Notes: generated from the letters alone by a model not told the origin. A stretch of DNA of 64,000 nucleotides from Sulfuritalea sp. (GCA_016708585.1 JADJFK010000001.1:1-64000); one strand, 5' to 3'. Positions 17,473 to 26,057 are shown, counted from the stretch's first letter. Translations and numbers: made by a program.

Positions 17473-17488
17473 TGGCACAAGGATTGCT
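17473..17488 (+). promoter_or_regulatory. Sigma54 (-24/-12) promoter of the cytochrome operon
   Basis: TGGCAC-N5-TTGCT matches the sigma54 consensus, with GG and GC separated by exactly ten bases. It is 38 bp upstream of the multihaem lipoprotein start and directly downstream of a sigma54 activator gene. Confidence 0.88.
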
Positions 17489-17525
17489 GGCATTAGGGAG
17501 GGCATTCCAACAAGAAGAGGGGATC

Positions 17526-19442
17526 ATGATGAAAAAGACCATTGCCGGGAGCCTGCTGGCGCTCGTATCCGTATTCCTGATCTACGGCTGTACCGGCGGC
17601 GTCAAGACTTACCCGAACACGTCGTTCAAGGGCGTGGTCGAGGACGGCAGCAAGGAGACCTTCCTCAAGGTCGCCGATGCCACGGTCTGGCTGATCCCCG
17701 CCACCGACGTCGCGGCGATGGGCAAGACGCCGATCGAAATCAAAAAGGATTCGCCGAACGACGAACCGCTGGAAGACAACCTGGCCGCCAATCGCGGGCG
17801 CTACCTGAATGCGAAGACCAATGCCAGGGGCGAATTCAGCTTCGCCGACGTGCCCGGCGGCAAGTACTTCGTCTATGTCGAGCCGGCCACCGCCAAGTAC
17901 CTGCCGGGCGGCGACAAGTCGCGCAAGGCGCTGGGCACCGACGAACTGGGCGCCGCGCCGATGCTGATCAAGGTCTCCGGCAACGTGCCGCCGAATGCCA
18001 CCTACATCGGCAGCACCGCCTGCATCGAATGCCACGAGGATCAGAAGCACTTCACCAAGACCGCGCACCGGCTGGGCATCACGGTGATCGGCAAGCAAAG
18101 CAAGCTGCAGGACTTCTCCCGCTTCCCCGAGTTCAACAAGGGGCTGGACAAGCTCATGGCCGGCACCAAGTTCTGGTTCCATGGCTATGACAAGACGCGC
18201 GGCTTCGACAAGTACCAGATCAGCACCAAGGCGCCCGCGGATGCGGCCAGCGTGAGTTTTACCGCCACCTTCTACAAGGATAAGGACGGTTCTTTGAAGT
18301 TCCGCGCCGAGAATGCAAAGGACCCCAACGATCCGGCACGGGTCTATCCGGTGGAAATGACCTACGGCGGCGCCGTGTACAAGCAGCGCTACCTGGTCCG
18401 CGTCGGCGCCAACCTGTTCCCCTTCGTGCAGTTCAACCAGAACGGCGACGAGTCCTTCGCCGACCGCGGTCGCAAGCCGTGGCGCGACTACCACGCCGAC
18501 TGGTTCTTCAACGAGGAAACCAAAAAGCTGGCCAATCCGCCCCAGGCCAAGTCCTTCGACAAGGAATGCGCGTCCTGCCACTACAACGCCTACACCCTGA
18601 CCAAGACGGCGGCGGGCGACTACAAGGCCGGTGCCAGCAACGACCGCAACGGCGAACTCGACATCGACGGCGACGGCAAGCCCAACGAGATCAACATGGG
18701 TTGCGAAACCTGCCACGGTCCCGGTTCGGTACACGACAAGGCCAAGGAAATCGACATGCCGGCCACCATCGTCAGCCCCAACAAGCTGGCGGCGGAGCGC
18801 TCATCTGCGATCTGCGTCCAGTGCCACAGCCGGCCGCAGGGCAACCTGAAGAACGACCAGCCGGTCAACACGGCCAACAAGATGATGTTGCCGGGCACCT
18901 CCCGCAACACCTACCTCAAGGACTACACCACGCGCGAGGATGCGGCCAAGGGCGACTACTGGGCGGACGGACTGCATTCCAAGTCCCACCACCAGCAGGG
19001 TACGGACTTCATCAAGTCGTCCAAGCATCGCAATGGCAACCAGCTGGTGGCCTGCTCCGACTGTCACGATACCCATGACTCGAAGTTCCCGCACCAGATG
19101 AAGGCCGATACCAACAAGGCCGAGTCCTGCACCAGTTGCCACAAGGACAGCACCGACCTGAAGGCGCACCTTGCCGACAAGGCCAAGTGCACGGTGGATG
19201 CAGCCAAGATCACCTGTTCCGACTGCCACAACACCAAGACCATGCAGACCGGCGCCGGCTTCGGCAAGGGCCTGACGGGCAAGGATGGCAAGAACTACTG
19301 GCTGAACGACATCACTTCCCACATCTACGATGTGCCGCGCAAGGACAACAAGGGCGTCAAGGGCGTGGCGCCGGGCGCGGCGATGCCGATCCCCTACACC
19401 AAGCCCTGCGGCGCGGCCTGCCACGACACGAAGAATCTGTAA
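17526..19442 (+). CDS. Multihaem c-type cytochrome lipoprotein (eight haem sites)
   Basis: This 638-residue protein has a lipoprotein-like signal (lipobox-like LIYGC), so it is probably membrane-anchored outside the cytoplasm. An N-terminal region with EFSFADVPGGKYFVYVEPA resembles a transthyretin-like/carboxypeptidase regulatory fold. Seven CXXCH motifs follow (CIECH, CASCH, CETCH, CVQCH, CSDCH, CTSCH, CSDCH), then one atypical CX3CH (CGAACH) near the C-terminus. AGAGGGG precedes the ATG; a second ATG three bases on is possible. It is the first gene after the sigma54 promoter. It probably moves electrons between quinol-linked cytochromes and a periplasmic or outer-surface acceptor; the acceptor is unknown. 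Confidence 0.85.
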   Translation: MMKKTIAGSLLALVSVFLIYGCTGGVKTYPNTSFKGVVEDGSKETFLKVADATVWLIPATDVAAMGKTPIEIKKDSPNDEPLEDNLAANRGRYLNAKTNARGEFSFADVPGGKYFVYVEPATAKYLPGGDKSRKALGTDELGAAPMLIKVSGNVPPNATYIGSTACIECHEDQKHFTKTAHRLGITVIGKQSKLQDFSRFPEFNKGLDKLMAGTKFWFHGYDKTRGFDKYQISTKAPADAASVSFTATFYKDKDGSLKFRAENAKDPNDPARVYPVEMTYGGAVYKQRYLVRVGANLFPFVQFNQNGDESFADRGRKPWRDYHADWFFNEETKKLANPPQAKSFDKECASCHYNAYTLTKTAAGDYKAGASNDRNGELDIDGDGKPNEINMGCETCHGPGSVHDKAKEIDMPATIVSPNKLAAERSSAICVQCHSRPQGNLKNDQPVNTANKMMLPGTSRNTYLKDYTTREDAAKGDYWADGLHSKSHHQQGTDFIKSSKHRNGNQLVACSDCHDTHDSKFPHQMKADTNKAESCTSCHKDSTDLKAHLADKAKCTVDAAKITCSDCHNTKTMQTGAGFGKGLTGKDGKNYWLNDITSHIYDVPRKDNKGVKGVAPGAAMPIPYTKPCGAACHDTKNL

Positions 19443-19466
19443 CCGTGGTCCTGTAGTCAAGGAAAG

Positions 19467-19492
19467 CCGCCGGCCAGTCCGGCGGTCTTTTT
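19467..19492 (+). terminator. Rho-independent terminator/attenuator
   Basis: The stem CCGCCGG/CCGGCGG with loop CCAGT is followed by TCTTTTT. It lies between the multihaem lipoprotein gene and the first monohaem cytochrome gene, so it may lower expression of the downstream genes. Confidence 0.85.
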
Positions 19493-19521
19493 GCAAAGAA
19501 CTTTTTTATCGGAGTCGAATC

Positions 19522-19866
19522 ATGAAAACCAAAACCACCTTTCTCGTAACCGGATCGCTGCTGTTCGCCCTGGCCGGTTTGGCACCCGTGCATGCGCAAG
19601 TCGATGAAGCTGCGGCCAAGGCCCTGGCCAAGAAGAACGACTGCTTCAAATGCCACGACATTGCCAAGAGCAAGAAGGGGCCTTCCTACAAGAAGATCGC
19701 CGCCAAGTACAAGGAAAAGAAACTCGGCGAGAAGGATGCCATCAAGCAGATGACCACTGCCCCCAAGGTCAAGCTCGAAGACGGCACCGAAGAGAATCAC
19801 AAGGACATCGAAACCAGGGATCCGAAAGAGCTGAGCAACCTGGCGCAGTGGATTCTCTCGCAATAA
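19522..19866 (+). CDS. Monohaem c-type cytochrome (class I)
   Basis: This 114-residue exported cytochrome has signal peptide TFLVTGSLLFALAGLAPVHA and a single haem site, CFKCH. Candidate axial methionines are in QMTTAPK. It is clearly paralogous to the product of 22060-22401: both share ALAKxNDCFKCH, the spacing to a central DGT motif, and the ending DPKEL-x-NLA-x-WIL. The gene has a GGAG ribosome site. It probably shuttles electrons in the periplasm between the two multihaem proteins or to a terminal reductase. Confidence 0.92.
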   Translation: MKTKTTFLVTGSLLFALAGLAPVHAQVDEAAAKALAKKNDCFKCHDIAKSKKGPSYKKIAAKYKEKKLGEKDAIKQMTTAPKVKLEDGTEENHKDIETRDPKELSNLAQWILSQ

Positions 19867-19879
19867 TCCGCGCCATCAT

Positions 19880-19910
19880 CCGTCGGGCCCTGTCCGGCAG
19901 ACCCCGACGG
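19880..19910 (+). other. Intercistronic stem-loop
   Basis: Arms CCGTCGGG and CCCGACGG (8 bp) are followed by CTTCTT. This is a weak terminator or mRNA-stability element between the small cytochrome gene and the cytochrome b fusion gene. Confidence 0.6.
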
Positions 19911-19981
19911 CTTCTTGCCGGTGCCGCCGAGCCATGAATGAATCGTCAACCAAGGCAACGAGTTTGCGGGGAATGGGAATC

Positions 19982-21994
19982 ATGCGTACCAGGCAGCTTG
20001 CAGCATGGCTTGCAGCAGCCACGGTCTGTGCGGCCGGAACCCTGGGCAGCGACTGGGTCGTTGCGGCAACCGGCAAGGACGCGGCTCCTGTCGCACAGAA
20101 ACTCGACAACGCGACCTGCCAGACCTGCCACGATGGCAAGAAGGGCAAGCTCGAAGTAACCGCCGCGGATGGCGCCAAGCGCCCGTTGCAGACAGTCAAT
20201 ACGGACAAATATGGCAAGAGCGTGCATGCCAAGATGGAGTGCGTCGCCTGCCACAGGGAAATCATCGATAGCGTTACCCCCCACCAGAAGGTGGCCGGTG
20301 CACCGAAAGTCGAGTGCGCGCAGTGCCACCTGGACCTGTGGGAAGCTGCGAAAAAGGACAACAAGACCGTCGAGAAGCCGCGGCTGGGCATCGTCGCCGA
20401 GAATGTCGCGGCCTACAGGAAGTCCTTCCACGCCAAGCCGAACAAGGACGAGCCGGACAAGCAGAACGCCATCTGCAGCGACTGCCACAACGTGCACACC
20501 TTTGACGTGCCGCCGCGCGGCACGCAGGAGCGCAAGGACTGGCACCTCACCGTGCCCACGGTGTGCGGCGAGACCTGTCACACGGACCATCTGGAAGACT
20601 GGACGGCGTCGGCACACGGCCGGGAAGCCGAGAAAAAGAATTTCAAGACGGCGGTCTGCTCCGATTGCCATACCACCCACGACATCGTCGGCAGTTCGAC
20701 CGACAAGGCCAAGCTGGCGATTACTGCCAGTTGCGGCGATTGCCACAAGGATGCCTACGAGTCCTACAAGGCTTCCTACCACGGTCAGGTCAACCGCCTG
20801 GGCTATGCCTACACCGCCAAATGCGCCGACTGCCATGGCAGCCATGCCATCGAGCCCTCGAAGGATCCAAAGTCAAGGATGCACGAGAAGAACCGGCTGA
20901 AGACCTGCCAGAAGTGCCACAGCGGCAAGGAAGGCAAGCCCGGTCTGGCGACTGCCGGCTTCCTCAGTTTCAGCCCGCATGGCAACAGTCACGACTTCGC
21001 CAAGTATCCGGAAATCTGGCTCACCACCAAGGCCATGATCGCCCTGCTGGTCGGTGTCTTTGCCTTCTTCTGGCTGCATTCCGGCCTGTGGTGGTATCGC
21101 GAGTATGCGGATCGCAAGCAGGGCAAGCACGTGCCGCATGTAATGACCGACAAGCTGCCGGCGGAATTCGCCACCAGGCATGTCAGACGCTTCGGCCCGA
21201 TGTGGCGCCTTGCGCACCTGCTGTTCGCCTTGAGCGTGATGCTGCTGGTGCTGACCGGGATGGCGGCCTTCTTCCCCGAGACCGGTTGGGCCAGGACCGT
21301 GATGGGAGCATTCGGCAGCCCGAAAGTGGCCGGACAAATACATCGCTTGTCGGCCTATACCATGCTCGGCATCTTCGCCATCCACCTGGTGGCGGTCACG
21401 ATCACCATCCTGCGCAAGTGGAAGGACTTCAGGTTCTTCGGCCCCGATTCCTTCGTGCCGAACTGGAAGGACATGTACGACATGATCGGCATGTTCAAGT
21501 GGTTCGTCGGCAAGGGGCCGCGCCCCGCGATCGAACGCTGGTCCTACTGGGAGAAGTTCGACTACTGGGCGGTGTTCTGGGGCATGGCGATCATCGGCGG
21601 CAGCGGCATGATGCTGGCCTTCCCGCACGTGGTGGCCGCCTATCTGCCGGGCTGGGTGTTCAACGTGGCGATGGTGGTGCATGGCGAGGAAGCCGTGCTC
21701 GCCGCCGTGTTCCTGTTCACGGTGCACTTCTTCAACAACCACTTCCGGCCCGACAAGCTGCCGCCGCCGGACGTGGTGATGTTCACCGGCACCCAGTCGC
21801 TGCAGGAGTTCAGGCACGAGCACCGGGCGCAGTACGATCGCCTGGTGGCGAGCGGCCAGCTGGAGAAATATCTGGTGGACGCGCCCTCGGCGCCCTTCAC
21901 GCTGGCGTCGAAGATCCTCGGCCTGGTGCTGATCGCCTTCGGCCTGACGCTGCTGGTGCTGATCGCGATCGGCTTCGCCGGCGGCGGTCACTGA
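19982..21994 (+). CDS. Multihaem cytochrome c - cytochrome b fusion (nine haem c sites)
   Basis: This 670-residue protein has a signal peptide, then an exported multihaem domain with eight CXXCH motifs and one CX3CH (CGETCH). The C-terminal part (from about residue 350) has five to six membrane segments with histidines such as WLHSGLWW, RLAHLLFA, HRLSAYTMLGIFAIHLV and VHGEEAVLAAVFLFTVHFFNNHF. This resembles the cytochrome b subunits of formate dehydrogenase/b561-like quinol oxidoreductases. It can therefore be read as a one-piece quinol-to-periplasm electron conduit. The ATG at 19982 starts the signal peptide; starts at 19934 and 19973 are also in frame. The physiological partner is unknown. 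Confidence 0.85.
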   Translation: MRTRQLAAWLAAATVCAAGTLGSDWVVAATGKDAAPVAQKLDNATCQTCHDGKKGKLEVTAADGAKRPLQTVNTDKYGKSVHAKMECVACHREIIDSVTPHQKVAGAPKVECAQCHLDLWEAAKKDNKTVEKPRLGIVAENVAAYRKSFHAKPNKDEPDKQNAICSDCHNVHTFDVPPRGTQERKDWHLTVPTVCGETCHTDHLEDWTASAHGREAEKKNFKTAVCSDCHTTHDIVGSSTDKAKLAITASCGDCHKDAYESYKASYHGQVNRLGYAYTAKCADCHGSHAIEPSKDPKSRMHEKNRLKTCQKCHSGKEGKPGLATAGFLSFSPHGNSHDFAKYPEIWLTTKAMIALLVGVFAFFWLHSGLWWYREYADRKQGKHVPHVMTDKLPAEFATRHVRRFGPMWRLAHLLFALSVMLLVLTGMAAFFPETGWARTVMGAFGSPKVAGQIHRLSAYTMLGIFAIHLVAVTITILRKWKDFRFFGPDSFVPNWKDMYDMIGMFKWFVGKGPRPAIERWSYWEKFDYWAVFWGMAIIGGSGMMLAFPHVVAAYLPGWVFNVAMVVHGEEAVLAAVFLFTVHFFNNHFRPDKLPPPDVVMFTGTQSLQEFRHEHRAQYDRLVASGQLEKYLVDAPSAPFTLASKILGLVLIAFGLTLLVLIAIGFAGGGH

Positions 21995-21996
21995 GG

Positions 21997-22033
21997 GATC
22001 CCCGTTTCAAGGCGCGGGCCTTGAAACGGGATC
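21997..22033. other. Intercistronic hairpin
   Basis: A near-perfect 15-bp inverted repeat (left arm 21997-22012, right arm 22019-22033) lies between the fusion gene and the last cytochrome gene. No T-tract follows, so it is more likely an mRNA-stability or attenuation element than a terminator. Confidence 0.7.
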
Positions 22034-22059
22034 ATCACAGGCGACATGGACCGGAACCG

Positions 22060-22401
22060 ATGATCGTGAAAAAAATGATTGCACTGGGTGGAATGCTGCT
22101 GCTGGGCATCGCCGCCGGACCGGCGCGGGCGGAAGTCGACGCCGAGGCTGCCCAGGCGCTGGCGAAGCGGAACGACTGCTTCAAGTGCCACGCCATCGAC
22201 AAGACCAAAAAGGGTCCGCCCTACACGCGGATCGCGGGTCGCCTGAAGACCAAGCCCGATGCCGTGGACGTGATCGTCGAGCACATCACCAGCGGCCCCG
22301 TGATCGAGTTTCAGGACGGCACGCGCGACAGGCACAAGGTCATCGACACCACGGACCCGAAGGAACTGAGAAACCTCGCCGGCTGGATCCTGTCGCTCTG
22401 A
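22060..22401 (+). CDS. Monohaem c-type cytochrome (class I), paralogue
   Basis: This 113-residue exported cytochrome has signal peptide MIALGGMLLLGIAAGPARA and haem site CFKCH. It is a diverged duplicate of the cytochrome at 19522-19866. It is the last gene of the cytochrome operon. Two similar carriers in one operon suggest different partners or potentials, but the sequence does not show which. Confidence 0.92.
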   Translation: MIVKKMIALGGMLLLGIAAGPARAEVDAEAAQALAKRNDCFKCHAIDKTKKGPPYTRIAGRLKTKPDAVDVIVEHITSGPVIEFQDGTRDRHKVIDTTDPKELRNLAGWILSL

Positions 22402-22529
22402 AGTTCCCGGATTGCCGCGAAAGTTTTCCCCCCAGGCAAAGCCGGGGGCGGTATCTCCTGCGGACGGCGCCGGCGCCGGCGCCACGGCAGGCAAGGCCAC
22501 CGCCGCCGGTTGCGGCAGGCGCCGCTCAG

Positions 22530-22671
22530 AGCTTGTGAAGAAATCGTAGCGAGCGGGCCGCAGCGGGGTGCGGCCGGAGCGCAGCTACCGGAATGTACGT
22601 CGTTGTACATGAGGATAGCGAGCACCGCCCAAGCCCCGATCCGGCACGCGCAGTAGATTTATTCACAAGCT
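22530..22671. mobile_element. 142-bp MITE-like element with target-site duplication
   Basis: The ends are 16-bp terminal inverted repeats (AGCTTGTGAAGAAATC at 22530-22545; its complement with one mismatch at 22656-22671). The element is flanked on both sides by CTCAG (22525-22529 and 22672-22676), a 5-bp target duplication. No reading frame for a transposase is present, so it would need one in trans. The right CTCAG copy contains the stop codon of the DUF3460 gene. The segment 22402-22529 to its left shows no gene. Confidence 0.82.
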
Positions 22672-22672
22672 C

Positions 22673-22861
22673 TCAGTTCGCGTCGTAGTAGTAGGCCTTG
22701 TTCGGCACCTTCGCCGCCGCGACTTCCTTCATCGCTTCGAGCGGCTGCGGCGGCTTGTCCCACCACAGGGCGCGCCCTTTCTGCTGTTCCAGTTTTTCCT
22801 CGGGATGCTTTTCCATCCATTCGCGCATGAACTTGGTGTGCTCGGATTCGTAGAGGGCCAT
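22673..22861 (-). CDS. DUF3460 family protein
   Basis: This 62-residue protein (begins MALYESEHTKFMREWMEKHP, contains KGRALWWDK) matches the small DUF3460 family of betaproteobacteria. Its function is unknown. It follows spoT on the same strand with a 32-bp gap and may share its transcript. The stop codon lies in the target duplication of the MITE, so the insertion abuts the gene end without changing the protein. Confidence 0.88.
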   Translation of the reverse strand: MALYESEHTKFMREWMEKHPEEKLEQQKGRALWWDKPPQPLEAMKEVAAAKVPNKAYYYDAN

Positions 22862-22893
22862 GGTGTGTCCTTTCGCTTGATTGAAATTCGGGG

Positions 22894-25140
22894 TCAGTTC
22901 TTCTTGTCGACGTAACGGGCGATGCGCACCACTTCCGGCACGCGGCGCAGCGCGCGCAGGATGCGGGCGAGATGAACGCGGTCGGTCACCTGCAGGGTGA
23001 AGAACAGGGTGGTGGCTTCGCCGCTGTCGTCGTCCATGCTGATGTTGACGATGTTGGAATCGGCCTCGGCGATCCCGGCGGCGAGCCGCGCCAGCACGCC
23101 GCGCACGTTCTTCGCCACGACGCGGATGCTGGCTTCGAACATGCCGCTGGTCTCCGGCTCCCATTCGACGTCCACCCAGTTGCCGCGCTCGCTGCGCAGC
23201 TTGGCGATCGCGCTGCAGTCGTGGGTGTGTACCACCAGGCCGCGCCCCTTGCGGATCAGGCCGACGATCGGGTCGCCGGGAATCGGCCGGCAGCATTCGC
23301 CGAGCGTGACCGCGACGCCTTCCGGGCCGTGGATCAGGATCGCCTGGCGGCCGCGGCCATTGGTCGCGGCGGTGGCCGCATCCGCCTCGACGCCTTCCGC
23401 CAGGCGGCGCGCGACGATGGCGGGCAGGCGCTTGCCCAGCCCGATCTCGGCCAGCACGGCCTTTTGCGAGCGGGCGCCCGAGGCGCGCTTGAAGCGATCC
23501 CAGGCCTGGGCCGGCAGCTTGGCCAGGGCCAGGCCGAGGTCGCGCAGGGCGTGCGACAGCAGGCGCTCGCCCAGCGCCGCGGATTCCTCGGCCTGTTTGG
23601 TGTTGAGGAAGTGGCGGATCTTGGAGCGTGCCCGCGCGCTCTTGACGTAGCCCAGCCACGCCGGATTGGGCGCGGCATTGGGCGCGGTGACGATCTCGAC
23701 CCGGTCGCCGTTGCGCAGTTCGGTGCGCAAGGGCATGGTTTCGAAGTTGATGCGGCAGGCGACGCAGCGGTCGCCGACGTCGGTATGCACGGCATAGGCC
23801 AGGTCAACCGGGGTCGAGCCGCGCGGCAGGGCGAAGATCTTGCCCTTGGGACTGAACACATAGACCTCGCCGGGGAACAGGTCGACCTTGACGTGTTCGA
23901 GGAATTCCGACGAGTCGCCCGTCGTCGATTGCAGTTCGACCAGCGACTGCAGCCACTTGTGGGTCTTCTTCTGCAACTGGTCGAGCGCCGTTTCGTCCTT
24001 GTACAGCCAGTGCGAGGCGACGCCCGACTCGGCGACATGGTGCATGTCGGCGTCGCGGATCTGGATCTCGACCGGCGTGCCGAAGGGGCCGATCAGCGTG
24101 GTGTGCAGCGACTGGTAGCCGTTGGCCTTGGGGATCGCGATGTAGTCCTTGAACTTGCCCGGCACCGGCTGGTAAAGCGCATGCAGTGCGCCCAGCGCCA
24201 GGTAGCAGGTGGGCCGGTCGTTGACCACGATGCGGAAGCCGTAGATGTCCAGCACCTGGGAAAACGACAGGTGCTTGTCGCGCATCTTGCGGTAGATGCC
24301 ATACAGATGCTTTTCGCGGCCCATGACGTCGGCATCGATGCCGGCGGCCGGCAATGCCTTGCGGATGGCGTCGAGGATCTTGCCGACCACTTCGCGGCGG
24401 TTGCCGCGCGCGCCCTTGACGGCTTTCGACAGGACGCGGAAGCGCAGCGGATGGGCGTGGCGGAAGGCCAGTTCCTGCAGTTCGCGGTAGAGCGCGTTGA
24501 GGCCCAGGCGGTTGGCGATCGGGGCGTAGATGTCGAGCGTCTCGCGCGCGATGCGCCGCCGCTTTTCGGGGCGCATCGCGTCCAGCGTGCGCATGTTGTG
24601 CAGGCGGTCGGCGAGCTTGATCAGGATCACGCGCACGTCGCGCGCCATGGCCAGCAGCATCTTGCGGAAGTTTTCCGCCTGCGCCTCTTCGAAGCTCTGG
24701 TGTTCGATGCGATCCAGCTTGGAGACGCCATCGACCAGGTCCGCGGCCACCTGGCCGAAACGCTCGGCGATCTGCTCCTTGGTGATCGCCGTGTCTTCCA
24801 TCACGTCGTGCAGCAGCGCGGCGGCCAGGGCGTGCGGATCGAGATGCCAGCCCGCCAGGGTTTCCGCCACGGCAAGCGGATGCGAGATGTAGGGTTCGCC
24901 GCTGATGCGCTGCTGGCCGCGGTGCGCGGCGTCGGCGAAGACGTAGGCGGCGCCGACGCGGGTGGCTTCTTCGGGCTTGAGGTAGGTGGCGAGCAGGCCG
25001 TTGAAGCGTTCCAGGTCTTCGGCGAGGTCGACCGGCGGATGCATGTCCGCCGAAATCAGCGGCGGTTCGTCGAGCGCGCCCGGCACCACGCCGGGGTCGA
25101 TGGCAGGAAATGCCGAGAGGGGCGGAACGGCGACCGTCAC
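22894..25140 (-). CDS. spoT: Bifunctional (p)ppGpp synthetase/hydrolase
   Basis: This 748-residue stringent-response enzyme has an HD hydrolase domain (ISHPLAVAETLAGW; LLHDVMED with HD at 111-112; ADRLHNMRT). A synthetase domain follows (YGIYRKMRDKHLSFSQVLDIYGFRIVV; KDYIAIPKANGYQSLHTT), then TGS and a C-terminal ACT domain. The intact HD motif favours the bifunctional SpoT/Rsh type over hydrolase-dead RelA. The start is GTG at 25140, preceded by GGGGTGA. It is in the conserved order gmk - rpoZ - spoT, which links nucleotide metabolism and RNA polymerase to the stringent response. Confidence 0.95.
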   Translation of the reverse strand: MTVAVPPLSAFPAIDPGVVPGALDEPPLISADMHPPVDLAEDLERFNGLLATYLKPEEATRVGAAYVFADAAHRGQQRISGEPYISHPLAVAETLAGWHLDPHALAAALLHDVMEDTAITKEQIAERFGQVAADLVDGVSKLDRIEHQSFEEAQAENFRKMLLAMARDVRVILIKLADRLHNMRTLDAMRPEKRRRIARETLDIYAPIANRLGLNALYRELQELAFRHAHPLRFRVLSKAVKGARGNRREVVGKILDAIRKALPAAGIDADVMGREKHLYGIYRKMRDKHLSFSQVLDIYGFRIVVNDRPTCYLALGALHALYQPVPGKFKDYIAIPKANGYQSLHTTLIGPFGTPVEIQIRDADMHHVAESGVASHWLYKDETALDQLQKKTHKWLQSLVELQSTTGDSSEFLEHVKVDLFPGEVYVFSPKGKIFALPRGSTPVDLAYAVHTDVGDRCVACRINFETMPLRTELRNGDRVEIVTAPNAAPNPAWLGYVKSARARSKIRHFLNTKQAEESAALGERLLSHALRDLGLALAKLPAQAWDRFKRASGARSQKAVLAEIGLGKRLPAIVARRLAEGVEADAATAATNGRGRQAILIHGPEGVAVTLGECCRPIPGDPIVGLIRKGRGLVVHTHDCSAIAKLRSERGNWVDVEWEPETSGMFEASIRVVAKNVRGVLARLAAGIAEADSNIVNISMDDDSGEATTLFFTLQVTDRVHLARILRALRRVPEVVRIARYVDKKN

Positions 25141-25163
25141 GTTTCACCCCGTGCGCATGGTGC

Positions 25164-25370
25164 TTACGTGCTGCTGCGGTTGAGGATTTCGACGCCGACC
25201 TTGCCGGCGGCGATTTCGCGCAGGGCGATGACCGTCGGCTTGTCGCGCTCCGCCTCGACCTGCGGCGTGCTGCCCAGCGTGAGCTGGCGGGCGCGGTAGG
25301 TTGCCGCCAGGGTGAGCTGGAACCGGTTGGGAATGAGCTTGATGCAATCGTCGATGGTGACACGGGCCAT
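25164..25370 (-). CDS. rpoZ: RNA polymerase omega subunit
   Basis: This 68-residue protein begins MARVTIDDCIKLIPNRFQL and contains ALREIAAGKV, the omega signatures. It aids assembly of RNA polymerase and, in other bacteria, forms part of a ppGpp site. It lies five bases after gmk and 23 bases before spoT in one operon. Confidence 0.96.
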   Translation of the reverse strand: MARVTIDDCIKLIPNRFQLTLAATYRARQLTLGSTPQVEAERDKPTVIALREIAAGKVGVEILNRSST

Positions 25371-25375
25371 GGTGT

Positions 25376-25993
25376 TCAGTCCTGATCAAGAAAACGGAAT
25401 ACGTCGGGGTGGCGGGCGCGCTGACGCGAGAAACGCAGACGCGAAGCGCGCACGGCGGCTTTCAGTTCGCCGAGCGCCACATCCAAGTCATTGTTGATTA
25501 TAACAAAATCGAACTCGCCTACGTGGCGCATTTCACCCAGGGCGCCGGCCACCCGGCGCGCGATGACATCTTCGCTGTCGGCGCCGCGCCGGCGCAGCCG
25601 GTTTTCCAGTTCGGCGACCGACGGCGGCAGGATGAAAATGCCGACGGCTTCGGGAAACTGCCGGCGCATCTGCTGCGCGCCCTGCCAGTCGATCTCCAGC
25701 ATCATGTCGCAGCCTTCCTTCATGCGCTGTTCCAGCCAGAGGCGCGAGGTGCCGTAGAAATTGTCATGCACTTCGGCCCATTCGGCGAACTCGCCGCGCT
25801 CGCGCATGGCGAGAAAGCGCTGCCCGTCGATGAAATGGTATTCGCGGCCGTTCTCTTCGCCGGGGCGCGGCGCGCGCGTGGTGTAGGAAATCGAGTGCCG
25901 CACGTTGGCATCCTCGGCCAGCAGGCGGCTGACCAGCGTGGTCTTGCCGGCGCCGGAGGGCGCCGCGACGATGAACAGGGTACCTGAGGGCAT
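25376..25993 (-). CDS. gmk: Guanylate kinase
   Basis: This 205-residue cytoplasmic enzyme phosphorylates GMP to GDP. The P-loop APSGAGKTTL is near the N-terminus. The GMP-binding segment SYTTRAPRPGEENGREYHF and the downstream EIDWQGAQQ are typical. It is the first gene of gmk - rpoZ - spoT. Upstream (26006-26049) lie an FNR-like box and an AT-rich stretch shared with the divergent copper island. Confidence 0.96.
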   Translation of the reverse strand: MPSGTLFIVAAPSGAGKTTLVSRLLAEDANVRHSISYTTRAPRPGEENGREYHFIDGQRFLAMRERGEFAEWAEVHDNFYGTSRLWLEQRMKEGCDMMLEIDWQGAQQMRRQFPEAVGIFILPPSVAELENRLRRRGADSEDVIARRVAGALGEMRHVGEFDFVIINNDLDVALGELKAAVRASRLRFSRQRARHPDVFRFLDQD

Positions 25994-26005
25994 GTTGGTC
26001 CAGAC

Positions 26006-26048
26006 TTGAGTTTGATCAATCCCGCACGGACGAGGGCTGTACTAGTAT
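26006..26048 (+). promoter_or_regulatory. FNR-like box and -10 of the copper island
   Basis: TTGAG-TTTG-ATCAA (26006-26019) differs from the FNR consensus at one base. A TAGTAT -10 lies at 26043-26048, which would place a start site about 42 bases from the centre of the box, the usual class II spacing. The transcript would begin a few bases before the DUF2946 start codon. Confidence 0.5.
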
Positions 26049-26057
26049 ACGCGGCCT

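Noticed and set aside
22972..25299. 775-codon plus-strand open frame opposite spoT
   Set aside because: Its composition is that of an antisense shadow (repeated AVAD/QAGQ-like residues) and it covers the clear spoT and rpoZ genes.
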